From positions 1-14,536 of the forward strand of contig JAENVT010000407.1 of the NCBI GenBank assembly GCA_016650435.1: a DNA stretch of 14,536 nt, read 5' to 3'. The notes under the pieces are model-generated. The model was given only the letters and a program-made list of their open reading frames with translations, made no database searches and was not told the DNA's origin. Below, piece by piece: positions 7,254-14,033 of this stretch (the first letter of the stretch is position 1; each line of letters begins with the position of its first letter). Source of the stretch: Ilumatobacteraceae bacterium (lineage in GTDB: Bacteria; Actinomycetota; Acidimicrobiia; Acidimicrobiales; Ilumatobacteraceae). The translations under genes and the position numbers were made by a program.

Positions 7254-7813
7254 GTGGTGCTCGCGAGCAGCGACCCGGCGGGCCGGAAGCGAGCTCGACA
7301 GCTGTTCCGCGATCCCTCGACGGCGCTCGACGGCCTTCACGCTGCGTACGGTCCGATCAGCGAACTGCGGTTTGCGAGTACGCGCAACGCGTCGTGCACG
7401 AGTCGCTGCGGCTTCATCCCGCCGGCCTCGTCGGCGCTCGAATGGCTGCCGACGACCTGAGGCTCGGCGGGTATCTGATCCGGAAAGGAACGCGGGTGGT
7501 GTGGTCACCACATCTCGCCGGACGTGATTCGGGCTCTCGGACCGACCCGTTGTGCTTCGACCCCGACCGGTTCGCCGACATGACCCCGCAGCAGAAGGCG
7601 ATGAGCGACCAGGCCTGGGTGCCGTTCGGACGCGGTCCACACATGTGCAGAGGCTTCGCCCTCGCTCAAATGGAGCTCACCCTCATCATCGTCCGCCTCG
7701 CCCAACGATTCGACCTCACCCCAACCAGCACCGAGACTCCCCACCCGATAGGCATGATCGTCAACCGGCCAACAGGCGGCGCACCATTCCAGGTCTCAGC
7801 CCGACTTTCGTGA
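7254..7813 (+). pseudogene. Cytochrome P450, internally deleted and frameshifted
   Basis: Two P450 pieces are joined in different frames. Frame A from about 7254 encodes an N-terminal-like piece, RARQLFRDPSTALDGLHAAYGPISELRF, resembling the start of the first beta region. Near 7374-7378 this gives way to a second frame reading EYAQRVVHESLRLHPAG, which holds the K-helix ExxR motif (ESLR). That frame continues through DPLCFDPDRF to the haem loop FGRGPHMCRGFALA, with the axial Cys intact, and ends at 7813. A normal P450 has about 400 residues; here roughly 200 residues (helices B' to J, including the oxygen-binding I-helix) are missing. No active enzyme can be made. The intact C-terminal motifs suggest a fairly recent loss. 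Confidence 0.8.
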
Positions 7814-7825
7814 CATCGATGTGGG

Positions 7826-7860
7826 GTGAGCGCCGCGATGGTCGTACGTGGACCATTCGG
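7826..7860 (+). repeat. Dispersed palindrome-centred repeat, copy B
   Basis: Starting at GTGAGCGCCGCG, it contains ATGGTC (7838-7843), a 7-base spacer and GACCAT (7851-7856): a perfect 6-bp inverted repeat, the most symmetrical of the three copies. It lies 12 bases after the P450 remnant stop and upstream of the propeller gene, in the same orientation as the copies at 2997 and 11895. Confidence 0.65.
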
Positions 7861-8078
7861 TGCACTGCCGTCACGCCACGGCCCTCCGGTCACGTAAATG
7901 CAGGCTCGAAATAGAGCCGCGGCGGTACGCGGCGTGACCTCGAAGCCGTGCGACCGCAGGCCCCGTCCATTGCCACACCAACAACGTTGCCATCGACGAT
8001 GAGAATGTGGGGTTCGATCGACTGGGTCTCGTTCGGCGTCGACCCATGGACAACCATGAAAGTCGTATGGTGCTCGGC

Positions 8079-10394
8079 ATGGCGCTATGGCAACTTGTCA
8101 CGCCGTCGGGCATTCAGGTCGACGAGCCAGACGTTTGGCACGCCGGTTGTTGCGTCGACATGGTTTCGCTGGGACAGGGGAACCTGCTTGTAGCGAGCGA
8201 AACTGGTGGAGTATGGCTTATTGATGGGACCTATTCGGCCCAACCGTTGAGCGACGATTGGGAGTTTCCAGACGTCATCTGTCTTGCCTCGAGTCAGCGC
8301 TTCTCGCGTCATGTGTTCGCAGGTTGCCGTGGCGCGTTGTATGAGACGGTGGCAACCGCGGCTGATCCGTTGAGGAGCTGGCATTCGATTCCGCTTCCGG
8401 TCGGCGTCAGCACCGTGTTTCGGATTGCAATAATCGTCGAGCCGCATCGTGTGGTAATCGCGACTGACGCGGGTGTGTGGTGGGCGGATGTTTCCGGAAA
8501 TGCCTACAACTGGACTGAAGCTCTTGGGACCGGCAATGTGGGCTACTCCGGTCTCGCCCTTTCCGAGGGTGTCCGTCCCGACGGCAACTCGATGGACACT
8601 GTCGTGGTTGGCGTGCGCAACGCCGGTCCAGGCTCCCCCGGGTTGCTCCGAGGGCTTTGGCAAGGACCGGATTTGTCTTTTTCTCCAGCTCGGATCGGGG
8701 GCCTCGGAAAGAACGAAGTTTGGAGTCTCGATACCTTCTCGTTAGCAAGCTGTCTGGAACGACCGCGCCGCGCGTACGCCGTGGCTGCGGATTCGGACGG
8801 CATGATCGGCCGAGTCTTGCGATCCAACGACGGAGGTGCACGGTGGTCGCCGTGCTCGACAATTCTCGAAAAGAATCCGGGCGTAGGCGATATCCGAGAC
8901 AAAGACTTCTCTGGTGATCGATCGTCGGGCGGCTGGCAGAAGACGATCAGCGTTCATTTCCACAACCCCGACGTTGTCGCGTTCGGATGGAAACATCCCT
9001 TCCTGTCCACGAACGGCGGAAAGAGCTGGCGGGGCCTCGGCGCCCGCTGGACGGGAAAGGACCCACACGTCGATCGGAATCTCCACGACGACACTCACGC
9101 GATCTGCTTTGACTCGACGTACGGAACGCATCGTCTTTACGTCCTGAGTGATGGTGGGGTTGCCATGACAGACGATTGGTCGCTGATACCAGCCACGTTC
9201 AAGAGCTTTCCCAATCGACAGCTACCGACACTTCAGTTCTATAGCCCCGGACCGCCGAGAGAGTTCTGGGGGACCATCAGCTCCGCCGATTTTGCTCCGC
9301 TCGTCGGTGGCGGGCTGCAGGACAACAGCAACGTGTGCCTCGAGCAGTCGGCGCAGCCCCCGCCCTGGCGTCGAACAACCGGCGGCGACGGAGGATGGTT
9401 CACGTTCATCGGGCACGCAGGTGGCCAGATTCTGAGCAACGCGATGGGCGAGGGTGTCCAACGCGGAACTTGGGGAGCGAACCTCCCACACGACGATGGG
9501 ACAATTCCGCTCGAGAATCTGTTCGGAGAAATAGATTTGCATGGCCTACGCGGTCCGAAGGCGGAGGCAGTGCCCGATCCTCGGTTCAAGATAGGCAACG
9601 AGACGATGTATGCAGTTGGCGCGCCCGGGCTCATCTTCGCAGTCGATGTTCTTCGACCGCTGCCGCCCGGACTCGAAGGTTATGTTGATGAGTCACGGGT
9701 AGACAATCGCTACATCTTCGGTCTCGTCGGTGGCGCGAAGCCGTTTCTGCGCTGGCGGTCGGTGGGTCGAATTCCGGATGGCGCCGCGGAAATCACCGCG
9801 CTCGGCGCGGATCGCGGCGACACCGTCTACATCGGCACCGCCGCCGGCGAGATGTTTGTCCTCGACGTCGCCACCGGTAACAGTCGAGCGCTATCGGTCC
9901 AAGCTCCAACTACTGGTTTGGGAGCAGTTGGTCGAATAGTCCTCCACAGCGGACGAGGTCCGTTCGCCATGATGGAAAGTGGCAACGCGAGCTCCATTCT
10001 CGCCCTCGACGGCTTGCGATGGCGGCCACTCAAGAGCAGCAAACCACTGCCCGACGTGAAACTATTCGGCCTCGACCTCTGCCGACGGCCCGGCCCGGTT
10101 TCCATGGCGGTCTCCGCGGACAGCGACGTGTTCGTCAGCCCTGACGATGGAGACACATGGAATCTCGCCTCGGGCGGGCTGCCCCGAATGCCTCACGGCG
10201 CGGACATTCGATTCGGCACATGGGACGGTCGGGAGAGTGTATTTCTAGGAACGTGGGGGCGCAGCATGTGGGTGGTGCCCGTAGACGAACCAATCGCGTC
10301 AGGTCGACGCCGCCTCCACACCAAGCAAGCGCGTTGGTCGTCGCTCCGCGACCCGGAGATCGCGAGAAATCGATTCCACACCCACGCGCCTTGA
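8079..10394 (+). CDS. Large BNR/VPS10-like beta-propeller protein, no signal peptide
   Basis: About 771 residues from the ATG at 8079. In-frame starts at 8007 (GTG), 8046 and 8067 (ATG) also exist; none has a strong ribosome binding site, and 8079 has a GGTG seven bases upstream and gives the most natural beginning (MALWQLVTPSG). Asp-box-like repeats SNDGGARW (8823-8846), STNGGKSW (9006-9029) and SPDDGDTW (10137-10160) mark propeller blades. GGGLQDNSN (from 9307) and TTGGDGGWF (from about 9379) are typical of sortilin or sialidase-like propellers. The arginine cluster of true sialidases could not be assigned, so a binding or scaffold role is as likely as catalysis. No signal peptide or membrane helix is seen. 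Its partner is unknown. The Fic gene follows after 186 bases on the same strand. Confidence 0.8.
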   Translation: MALWQLVTPSGIQVDEPDVWHAGCCVDMVSLGQGNLLVASETGGVWLIDGTYSAQPLSDDWEFPDVICLASSQRFSRHVFAGCRGALYETVATAADPLRSWHSIPLPVGVSTVFRIAIIVEPHRVVIATDAGVWWADVSGNAYNWTEALGTGNVGYSGLALSEGVRPDGNSMDTVVVGVRNAGPGSPGLLRGLWQGPDLSFSPARIGGLGKNEVWSLDTFSLASCLERPRRAYAVAADSDGMIGRVLRSNDGGARWSPCSTILEKNPGVGDIRDKDFSGDRSSGGWQKTISVHFHNPDVVAFGWKHPFLSTNGGKSWRGLGARWTGKDPHVDRNLHDDTHAICFDSTYGTHRLYVLSDGGVAMTDDWSLIPATFKSFPNRQLPTLQFYSPGPPREFWGTISSADFAPLVGGGLQDNSNVCLEQSAQPPPWRRTTGGDGGWFTFIGHAGGQILSNAMGEGVQRGTWGANLPHDDGTIPLENLFGEIDLHGLRGPKAEAVPDPRFKIGNETMYAVGAPGLIFAVDVLRPLPPGLEGYVDESRVDNRYIFGLVGGAKPFLRWRSVGRIPDGAAEITALGADRGDTVYIGTAAGEMFVLDVATGNSRALSVQAPTTGLGAVGRIVLHSGRGPFAMMESGNASSILALDGLRWRPLKSSKPLPDVKLFGLDLCRRPGPVSMAVSADSDVFVSPDDGDTWNLASGGLPRMPHGADIRFGTWDGRESVFLGTWGRSMWVVPVDEPIASGRRRLHTKQARWSSLRDPEIARNRFHTHAP

Positions 10395-10512
10395 CGGAGC
10401 AATCATCGAGCCTCACTTTGATAGTGACCTGCAGCTGGTGGGCCATGCTCATGCCTATCTTCTTTGCGTGCTTTGCACCTTGCGGTGATGCGGCAATCTG
10501 TCCGAAAAGTAG

Positions 10513-10564
10513 ATGCTTGACTTGAATGCCCATTAAGTCAAGCATAGTGGACTATCCTTGACTT
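10513..10564. promoter_or_regulatory. Triple CTTGACTT operator-like array before the Fic gene
   Basis: CTTGACTT occurs at 10516-10523 (+), as its complement AAGTCAAG at 10535-10542, and again at 10557-10564 (+). The first pair extends to an 11-bp perfect inverted repeat, ATGCTTGACTT / AAGTCAAGCAT. The second and third sites face each other across 14 bases that hold the small palindrome ATAGTGGACTAT. Each TTGACT also resembles a -35 box. Position 16 bases before the Fic start, together with the winged helix in that protein, suggests autoregulation. Confidence 0.6.
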
Positions 10565-10580
10565 AGAGGAGCCGCCAGTC

Positions 10581-11849
10581 ATGGATAGCCAGAAACCCAC
10601 GCCCAATCAACGGTCAATATCTCGCAACCGCAAGCTCCCAGAAGTAAGCATCTCCGAATCTCCAGCGTGGCCGACGATCGAATACGAACGATACGAGTGG
10701 GTGTTGCCGGTTGACGTCTCGATATCAAACTCGGCGAGACGCCGGATCAGCGGGCCGTATTCGGCGGCGGTCACACCATCGATTGCTGAGGTCACGGTTC
10801 GTTTGAATCCGACGGTCGCCAGCGACGCTGAAGAAGCCGCCAATGCAATCGTTCGGTTCGACTCGGAGTTTGGATCAAGGGTGGTTCCCTTCTCGTCGAT
10901 CCTCCTTCGGTCTGAGTCGACGGCCTCCAGCCGCATCGAGCATCTAACGGCCACGGCCAAGGCAATCGCCCTCGCGGAACTTGGCGACACCAGCAAGAGG
11001 AACGCCACGATGATCATCTCGAACGTCAAGTCGATGAAAGCCGCAATAGCCCTCTCGGACCACGTGAGTGGACAAAGCATCCTCGCGATGCAAGCCGCCC
11101 TTCTCGAGGATGAACATCCAGAGTGGGTCGGACACTGGCGCGACGCTCAGGTGTGGATCGGCGGAAGCAAGTTCGGACCGCACGGCGCCGCCTTTGTGCC
11201 GCCACATCCCCGGCGTGTTCCGGATGCGATTGACGATCTCGTCAGATTTGCTCAGCGGACCGACATCTCGCCGCTCGCCCATGCGGCCTTAACCCACGCC
11301 CAATTTGAGACCATCCACCCGTTCCCGGACGGCAACGGTCGCACCGGTCGAGCGCTCATCCACTCGATGCTCCGTCGACGCGACGTCACACGAAACGTGA
11401 CCGTCCCGATCTCATCGGGCCTTCTCGTCGACACCGACGCCTACTTTGCCTCGCTCGATGCGTACCGCGACGGCGACCCAAATCAGATTGTCTCTCAGAT
11501 GGCTGACGCTGCCTTCTCGTCGATCGACAACGCGCGCGCCATGTTGGGCGAACTCGACGAGATCAACGACGAATGGACATCAAGGATCAAGGTTCGGGCT
11601 GACTCGTCAGTGTGGCGTTTGACCGAACTCCTTCTTCGCCAGCCTGCGGTCAACTCGAACACTGTCCAGGACCAACTCGGCGTCTCAAAGCAGGCCGCTC
11701 TGAACGCCATCGGGCAGCTCGAAGCCGTCGGGGTACTTGGGAAAGCAAGGGGTGAGGAGCGCAACCGTGCCTGGGTTGCCGTAGACATCGTCGCCGTTCT
11801 CGATCGCTTCGCAGCTCGCAGCGGCCGACGTCACCGCGGCTCCGTCTAA
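10581..11849 (+). CDS. Fic family protein (AMP-transferase) with C-terminal winged helix
   Basis: A 422-residue protein. AGAGGAG at 10565-10571 lies 9 bases before the ATG. The Fic core is complete: HPFPDGNGRTGR (H246 to R257) has the catalytic His, the metal-binding Asp and both Arg residues that hold the nucleotide. The flap region is PHPRRVPDAIDDL (about 209-220). An N-terminal inhibitory-helix motif is present as SSRIEH (S116 to E120), but the residue after Glu is His instead of the usual Gly or Asn. Residues about 343-400 form a winged helix (LLLRQPAVNSNTVQDQLGVS, then ALNAIGQLEAVGVL). Family knowledge: Fic enzymes transfer AMP from ATP to a hydroxyl side chain of a target protein, and the inhibitory Glu blocks ATP binding. 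The target here is unknown. The protein is cytoplasmic, and the upstream inverted repeats suggest it represses itself. Confidence 0.92.
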   Translation: MDSQKPTPNQRSISRNRKLPEVSISESPAWPTIEYERYEWVLPVDVSISNSARRRISGPYSAAVTPSIAEVTVRLNPTVASDAEEAANAIVRFDSEFGSRVVPFSSILLRSESTASSRIEHLTATAKAIALAELGDTSKRNATMIISNVKSMKAAIALSDHVSGQSILAMQAALLEDEHPEWVGHWRDAQVWIGGSKFGPHGAAFVPPHPRRVPDAIDDLVRFAQRTDISPLAHAALTHAQFETIHPFPDGNGRTGRALIHSMLRRRDVTRNVTVPISSGLLVDTDAYFASLDAYRDGDPNQIVSQMADAAFSSIDNARAMLGELDEINDEWTSRIKVRADSSVWRLTELLLRQPAVNSNTVQDQLGVSKQAALNAIGQLEAVGVLGKARGEERNRAWVAVDIVAVLDRFAARSGRRHRGSV

Positions 11850-11894
11850 GCGAGTCGGCTACGCCCTCACCGCTCCGACGCATAACGCGAAAGC

Positions 11895-11932
11895 GTGAGC
11901 GCCGGCAGCTGGTCCTAAGTGGACCATCGCGG
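11895..11932 (+). repeat. Dispersed palindrome-centred repeat, copy C
   Basis: GTGAGCGCCGGCAGCT is followed by GGTC (11911-11914), seven bases, GACC (11922-11925) and ATCGCGG. It shares orientation and layout with the copies at 2997 and 7826 and is the most diverged. It lies 45 bases after the Fic stop and about 50 bases before the tRNA-like sequence; together with copy B it brackets the propeller-Fic pair. Confidence 0.55.
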
Positions 11933-11980
11933 TGACAGCGGTGGGCAATCACACGACCTGACACAAGTCATCGCAACTGG

Positions 11981-12045
11981 AGGCGACGATGGGAATCGAA
12001 CCCATGTACAGGGCTTTGCAGACCCGTGCCCCTCAGCGCGTCACC
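11981..12045 (-). tRNA. tRNA-Cys (GCA)-like, with shortened D-arm; possibly a pseudo-tRNA
   Basis: Read on the minus strand. The acceptor stem GGTGACG (12045-12039) pairs fully with CGTCGCC (11988-11982), with one G-U pair. The anticodon loop is CTGCAAA, anticodon GCA. The T-arm ATGGG-TTCGATT-CCCAT (12005-11989) is perfect, the variable region is GTAC, the discriminator is U73 (the normal cysteine identity base), and CCA is encoded at 11980-11978. The region between the acceptor and anticodon arms is only 12 bases (CGCTGAGGGGCA) where 18-19 are usual, so the D-stem and loop are nearly absent; pair 27-43 is also mismatched. Length without CCA is 65 nt. It is either a decayed copy or an unusual functional tRNA. 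Confidence 0.65.
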
Positions 12046-12057
12046 CCAGGTCAGAGG

Positions 12058-12089
12058 GCATGAAGCGGGCGTCTGCGAGCGCTTCATGC
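12058..12089. repeat. 10-bp perfect hairpin beside the tRNA-like gene
   Basis: GCATGAAGCG (12058-12067) and CGCTTCATGC (12080-12089) form a perfect stem with a 12-base loop, 13 bases from the 5' end of the minus-strand tRNA. No T-tract follows on either strand, so a simple terminator is not well supported; a regulatory or recombination site is possible. The remaining bases to 12297 hold no gene I can support. Confidence 0.5.
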
Positions 12090-12297
12090 TGGGTGGTGCG
12101 CCAGGCTCATCGGGCGGGATTCGGCAATGCCAGGCGCAATACACCGGTTGGGCGAACGTCGGTGTTTCGCGATGCGGTAACTGACGTGCCGGACAACCTC
12201 CATCTGTTGCCTTCGTGACAGACAACTACAGTCCGGGGGCGCATCATGCGTCGTACGGAACCGTGCAAGGCGGGTCCAAAACCGAGGAGGAGAACCA

Positions 12298-12429
12298 ATG
12301 GCAGAGAAGGGCACACCAAAGAAGGGCACACCAAAGAAAGCGGCAGCACATGCAGCCGACACCGAAGGACACGCCGTGCGCGGCACCCCAAAGAAGGGCA
12401 CACCAAAGAAGGGCACCCCCAAGCGCTAG
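12298..12429 (+). CDS. Small basic GTPKK-repeat peptide (43 aa)
   Basis: AGGAGG at 12285-12290, 7 bases before the ATG, is one of the best ribosome binding sites in the window. The product begins MAEKGTPKKGTPKKAAAHAA, has a short linker DTEGHAVR, and ends GTPKKGTPKKGTPKR. That is five copies of a GTPKK/R pentad in two blocks around an alanine-rich middle. It has 10 Lys and 2 Arg against 3 acidic residues, and no Cys, Ser, Leu or aromatic residue, so it is probably unfolded. I do not recognise a family. The pentad contains TPKK, like the (S/T)PKK minor-groove-binding motif of histone H1, so a nucleic-acid role is one option. A protease substrate, inhibitor or modified-peptide precursor is another, given that the S8 protease gene ends 21 bases away on the opposite strand. 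A 6-bp hairpin (12422-12438) overlaps the stop codon. The antisense GVPFF reading has no ribosome binding site. Confidence 0.75.
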   Translation: MAEKGTPKKGTPKKAAAHAADTEGHAVRGTPKKGTPKKGTPKR

Positions 12430-12450
12430 GCAAGCGCTCTCAGACTCACT

Positions 12451-13305
12451 TCAGCGACTACGCCGGACGGGACGAACCGGCGTCGTCGCTGGAGCGTTGG
12501 CGGCCAATGCAGCCATCACCGTTTTCGCCTGCCACGGCGTGATGCCGGGGTGAGCTCCGACGATTCGGGCCAGGTGCCCGGCGATGACGGCCGCTGCGAA
12601 GCTGTTGCCAGTGGCGACGATCGTCGCGCCGCCACACCACGCCACGTCGACATCGAGGCCGATCGCCCCCCACTCCGCCGGTGCTCGAGGATTGCTGAAG
12701 AACCGGTCAGGGTTATCACCTTCACAGCAGGCCACGGAGAACACGCCGGAGAACTCGCTGGGGATGCTCCGTTTGCGCTCGTTGTTCATCGCCGACACGA
12801 TCATCACGTTCCGGTATGCGGCCTTGTCGATGAGGTCGTAGAAGACCTCGGCGTAGTCCTCGTTGGACGTCGAGAGGCTGAGGTTCACGACGTTCACGCC
12901 GTGTTCAATGCACCAGTCGAGCCCATGGGCGAATGAGAAGGCACTCCCCTTCAGGTCAGGCCCGAGCACACGCACACTGACGAGCTCGACGAGCGGCGCC
13001 AGGCCGCGGATGATGCCCGCGCACGCAGTCCCGTGACCGTAGAGATCCTCGTGCGGCCCTTCGATGAACTCGACTTCGTCCTCGTCGTCCTCGGACTCTT
13101 CGACCGCGATGGCCTGTTGGACGTCGCCCACGAGTGGGTGACCATGTTCGATGCCACTGTCGATCACACCGACTCGCACGCCGCGGCCTGTGCCGTCGCC
13201 GAACGCCCACTCGGATGCGAGTGGCGCGGGGAGGTTCAAGCTTGGGGCGGTTCCGGGACCCTTACCGAAGAAGGGCTCGGCCCACGCCGGGACGATGTCG
13301 CTCAT
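12451..13305 (-). CDS. Subtilisin-like S8 serine protease, cytoplasmic type
   Basis: A 284-residue protein with a complete triad: D49 in VGVIDSGIEHGHP, H91 in YGHGTACAGI, S235 in TGNSFAAAV. The oxyanion Asn is probably N174 in VSAMNNE. It has no signal peptide and no I9-type propeptide; the catalytic domain starts almost at once, after a Pro/Phe-rich stretch. A very acidic segment (about residues 69-87, EESEDDEDEVEFIEG with more acidic residues after) sits between Asp and His, near where the substrate cleft would be. The ATG at 13303-13305 overlaps the stop of the GAF gene (ATGA), so translation is probably coupled. Established: S8 enzymes are endopeptidases. Inference: the target may be the basic GTPKK peptide encoded convergently 21 bases away. 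It is the last gene of a CNB-GAF-S8 operon. Confidence 0.92.
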   Translation of the reverse strand: MSDIVPAWAEPFFGKGPGTAPSLNLPAPLASEWAFGDGTGRGVRVGVIDSGIEHGHPLVGDVQQAIAVEESEDDEDEVEFIEGPHEDLYGHGTACAGIIRGLAPLVELVSVRVLGPDLKGSAFSFAHGLDWCIEHGVNVVNLSLSTSNEDYAEVFYDLIDKAAYRNVMIVSAMNNERKRSIPSEFSGVFSVACCEGDNPDRFFSNPRAPAEWGAIGLDVDVAWCGGATIVATGNSFAAAVIAGHLARIVGAHPGITPWQAKTVMAALAANAPATTPVRPVRRSR

Positions 13306-14033
13306 CGGCGCCGGCGGACCGTCGCCGCGTAGTTCGCAAACTCGGAGAGCAGTCGCACGGCCGACGCTCGCGCAGCTGGGTTGAGAGACCGGAGATCGGC
13401 GAGCACGGCAGCCAGTTCGAGTGTGTCATCCGGCAACCGCGCCGCCTGGCGCCGCAGTGCGCCGGCGAGGTCGTGATCGCTCCGCCCGATGGCGTCGGCC
13501 AGTGCAGCGAACAGCACCGGTGCCAGGCGCACGGTGAGATCGATGTAGGGCAGCAGCAAGCTGGCCTGGTCGGCGAAGGCGGACGCGATCGCCAAGGTGT
13601 CGCCCGCGTGTCCGCCACGATCGAGAACGGACAGCACTCCCATGACGTCGCCGCGTTCGTCGACAATCGGCGTCGCCAGGATCGAGTCGGGCACGTATCC
13701 GACCCGCTCGGCGATGTCGCGTGCGAATCGAGGGTCGCCGGCAACCTGCTCGATGATCAACGCCTGGCACGTACGCGCCACGTAGCCGGCAATGCCGCGC
13801 GAGATCGGCAGACGGGTGTCGATGATCGCTTCGTCGCCGATCCCGTCGGCGGCTTCGTACACGAGCGTGTCACCGTCCAAACGAGCAACCGACACAGACG
13901 CCGAATCCAGCGCGAGCCGCGCCGCCCGGCAGAGCGCCTTCAGCTGGCGGCGCACCTCCAGCGGGGCCTCGATGGACCCAAGATCGTCTGCGACCGCGGC
14001 GAGGCGGCGGAGGAGGTCGGCGCGAGTGCTCAT
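13302..14033 (-). CDS. GAF domain sensor protein
   Basis: A 243-residue protein. Residues about 25-165 form a GAF domain: a start helix EVRRQLKALCRAARLALDSA, strand SVARLDGDTLVYEAADG, the conserved turn RLPISRGIAGYVARTCQ, DPRFARDIAERVGY, then SILATPIVDERGDVMGVLSV and a closing helix. The last 75 residues are helical (APVLFAALADAIGRSDHDLA, then LRSLNPAARASAVRLLSEF), with no kinase, cyclase or HTH output domain attached. GAF domains bind small molecules or cyclic nucleotides, or mediate dimerisation; the ligand here is unknown. Its ATG overlaps the stop of the CNB gene, and its stop overlaps the start of the S8 protease, both by 4 bases. This argues for a single operon, and possibly for GAF control of the protease. 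Confidence 0.88.
   Translation of the reverse strand: MSTRADLLRRLAAVADDLGSIEAPLEVRRQLKALCRAARLALDSASVSVARLDGDTLVYEAADGIGDEAIIDTRLPISRGIAGYVARTCQALIIEQVAGDPRFARDIAERVGYVPDSILATPIVDERGDVMGVLSVLDRGGHAGDTLAIASAFADQASLLLPYIDLTVRLAPVLFAALADAIGRSDHDLAGALRRQAARLPDDTLELAAVLADLRSLNPAARASAVRLLSEFANYAATVRRRR

Noticed and set aside
10135..10545. 136-codon minus-strand frame starting inside the Fic operator region
   Set aside because: It has no ribosome binding site; its 3' two-thirds are antisense to the propeller gene. The first 45 residues look slightly protein-like but match nothing I recognise.
12084..12422. Minus-strand frame with GVPFFGVPFFGVP repeats
   Set aside because: It is the exact antisense of the GTPKK repeats; it lacks a ribosome binding site and runs on through the hairpin and tRNA side without a protein-like pattern.
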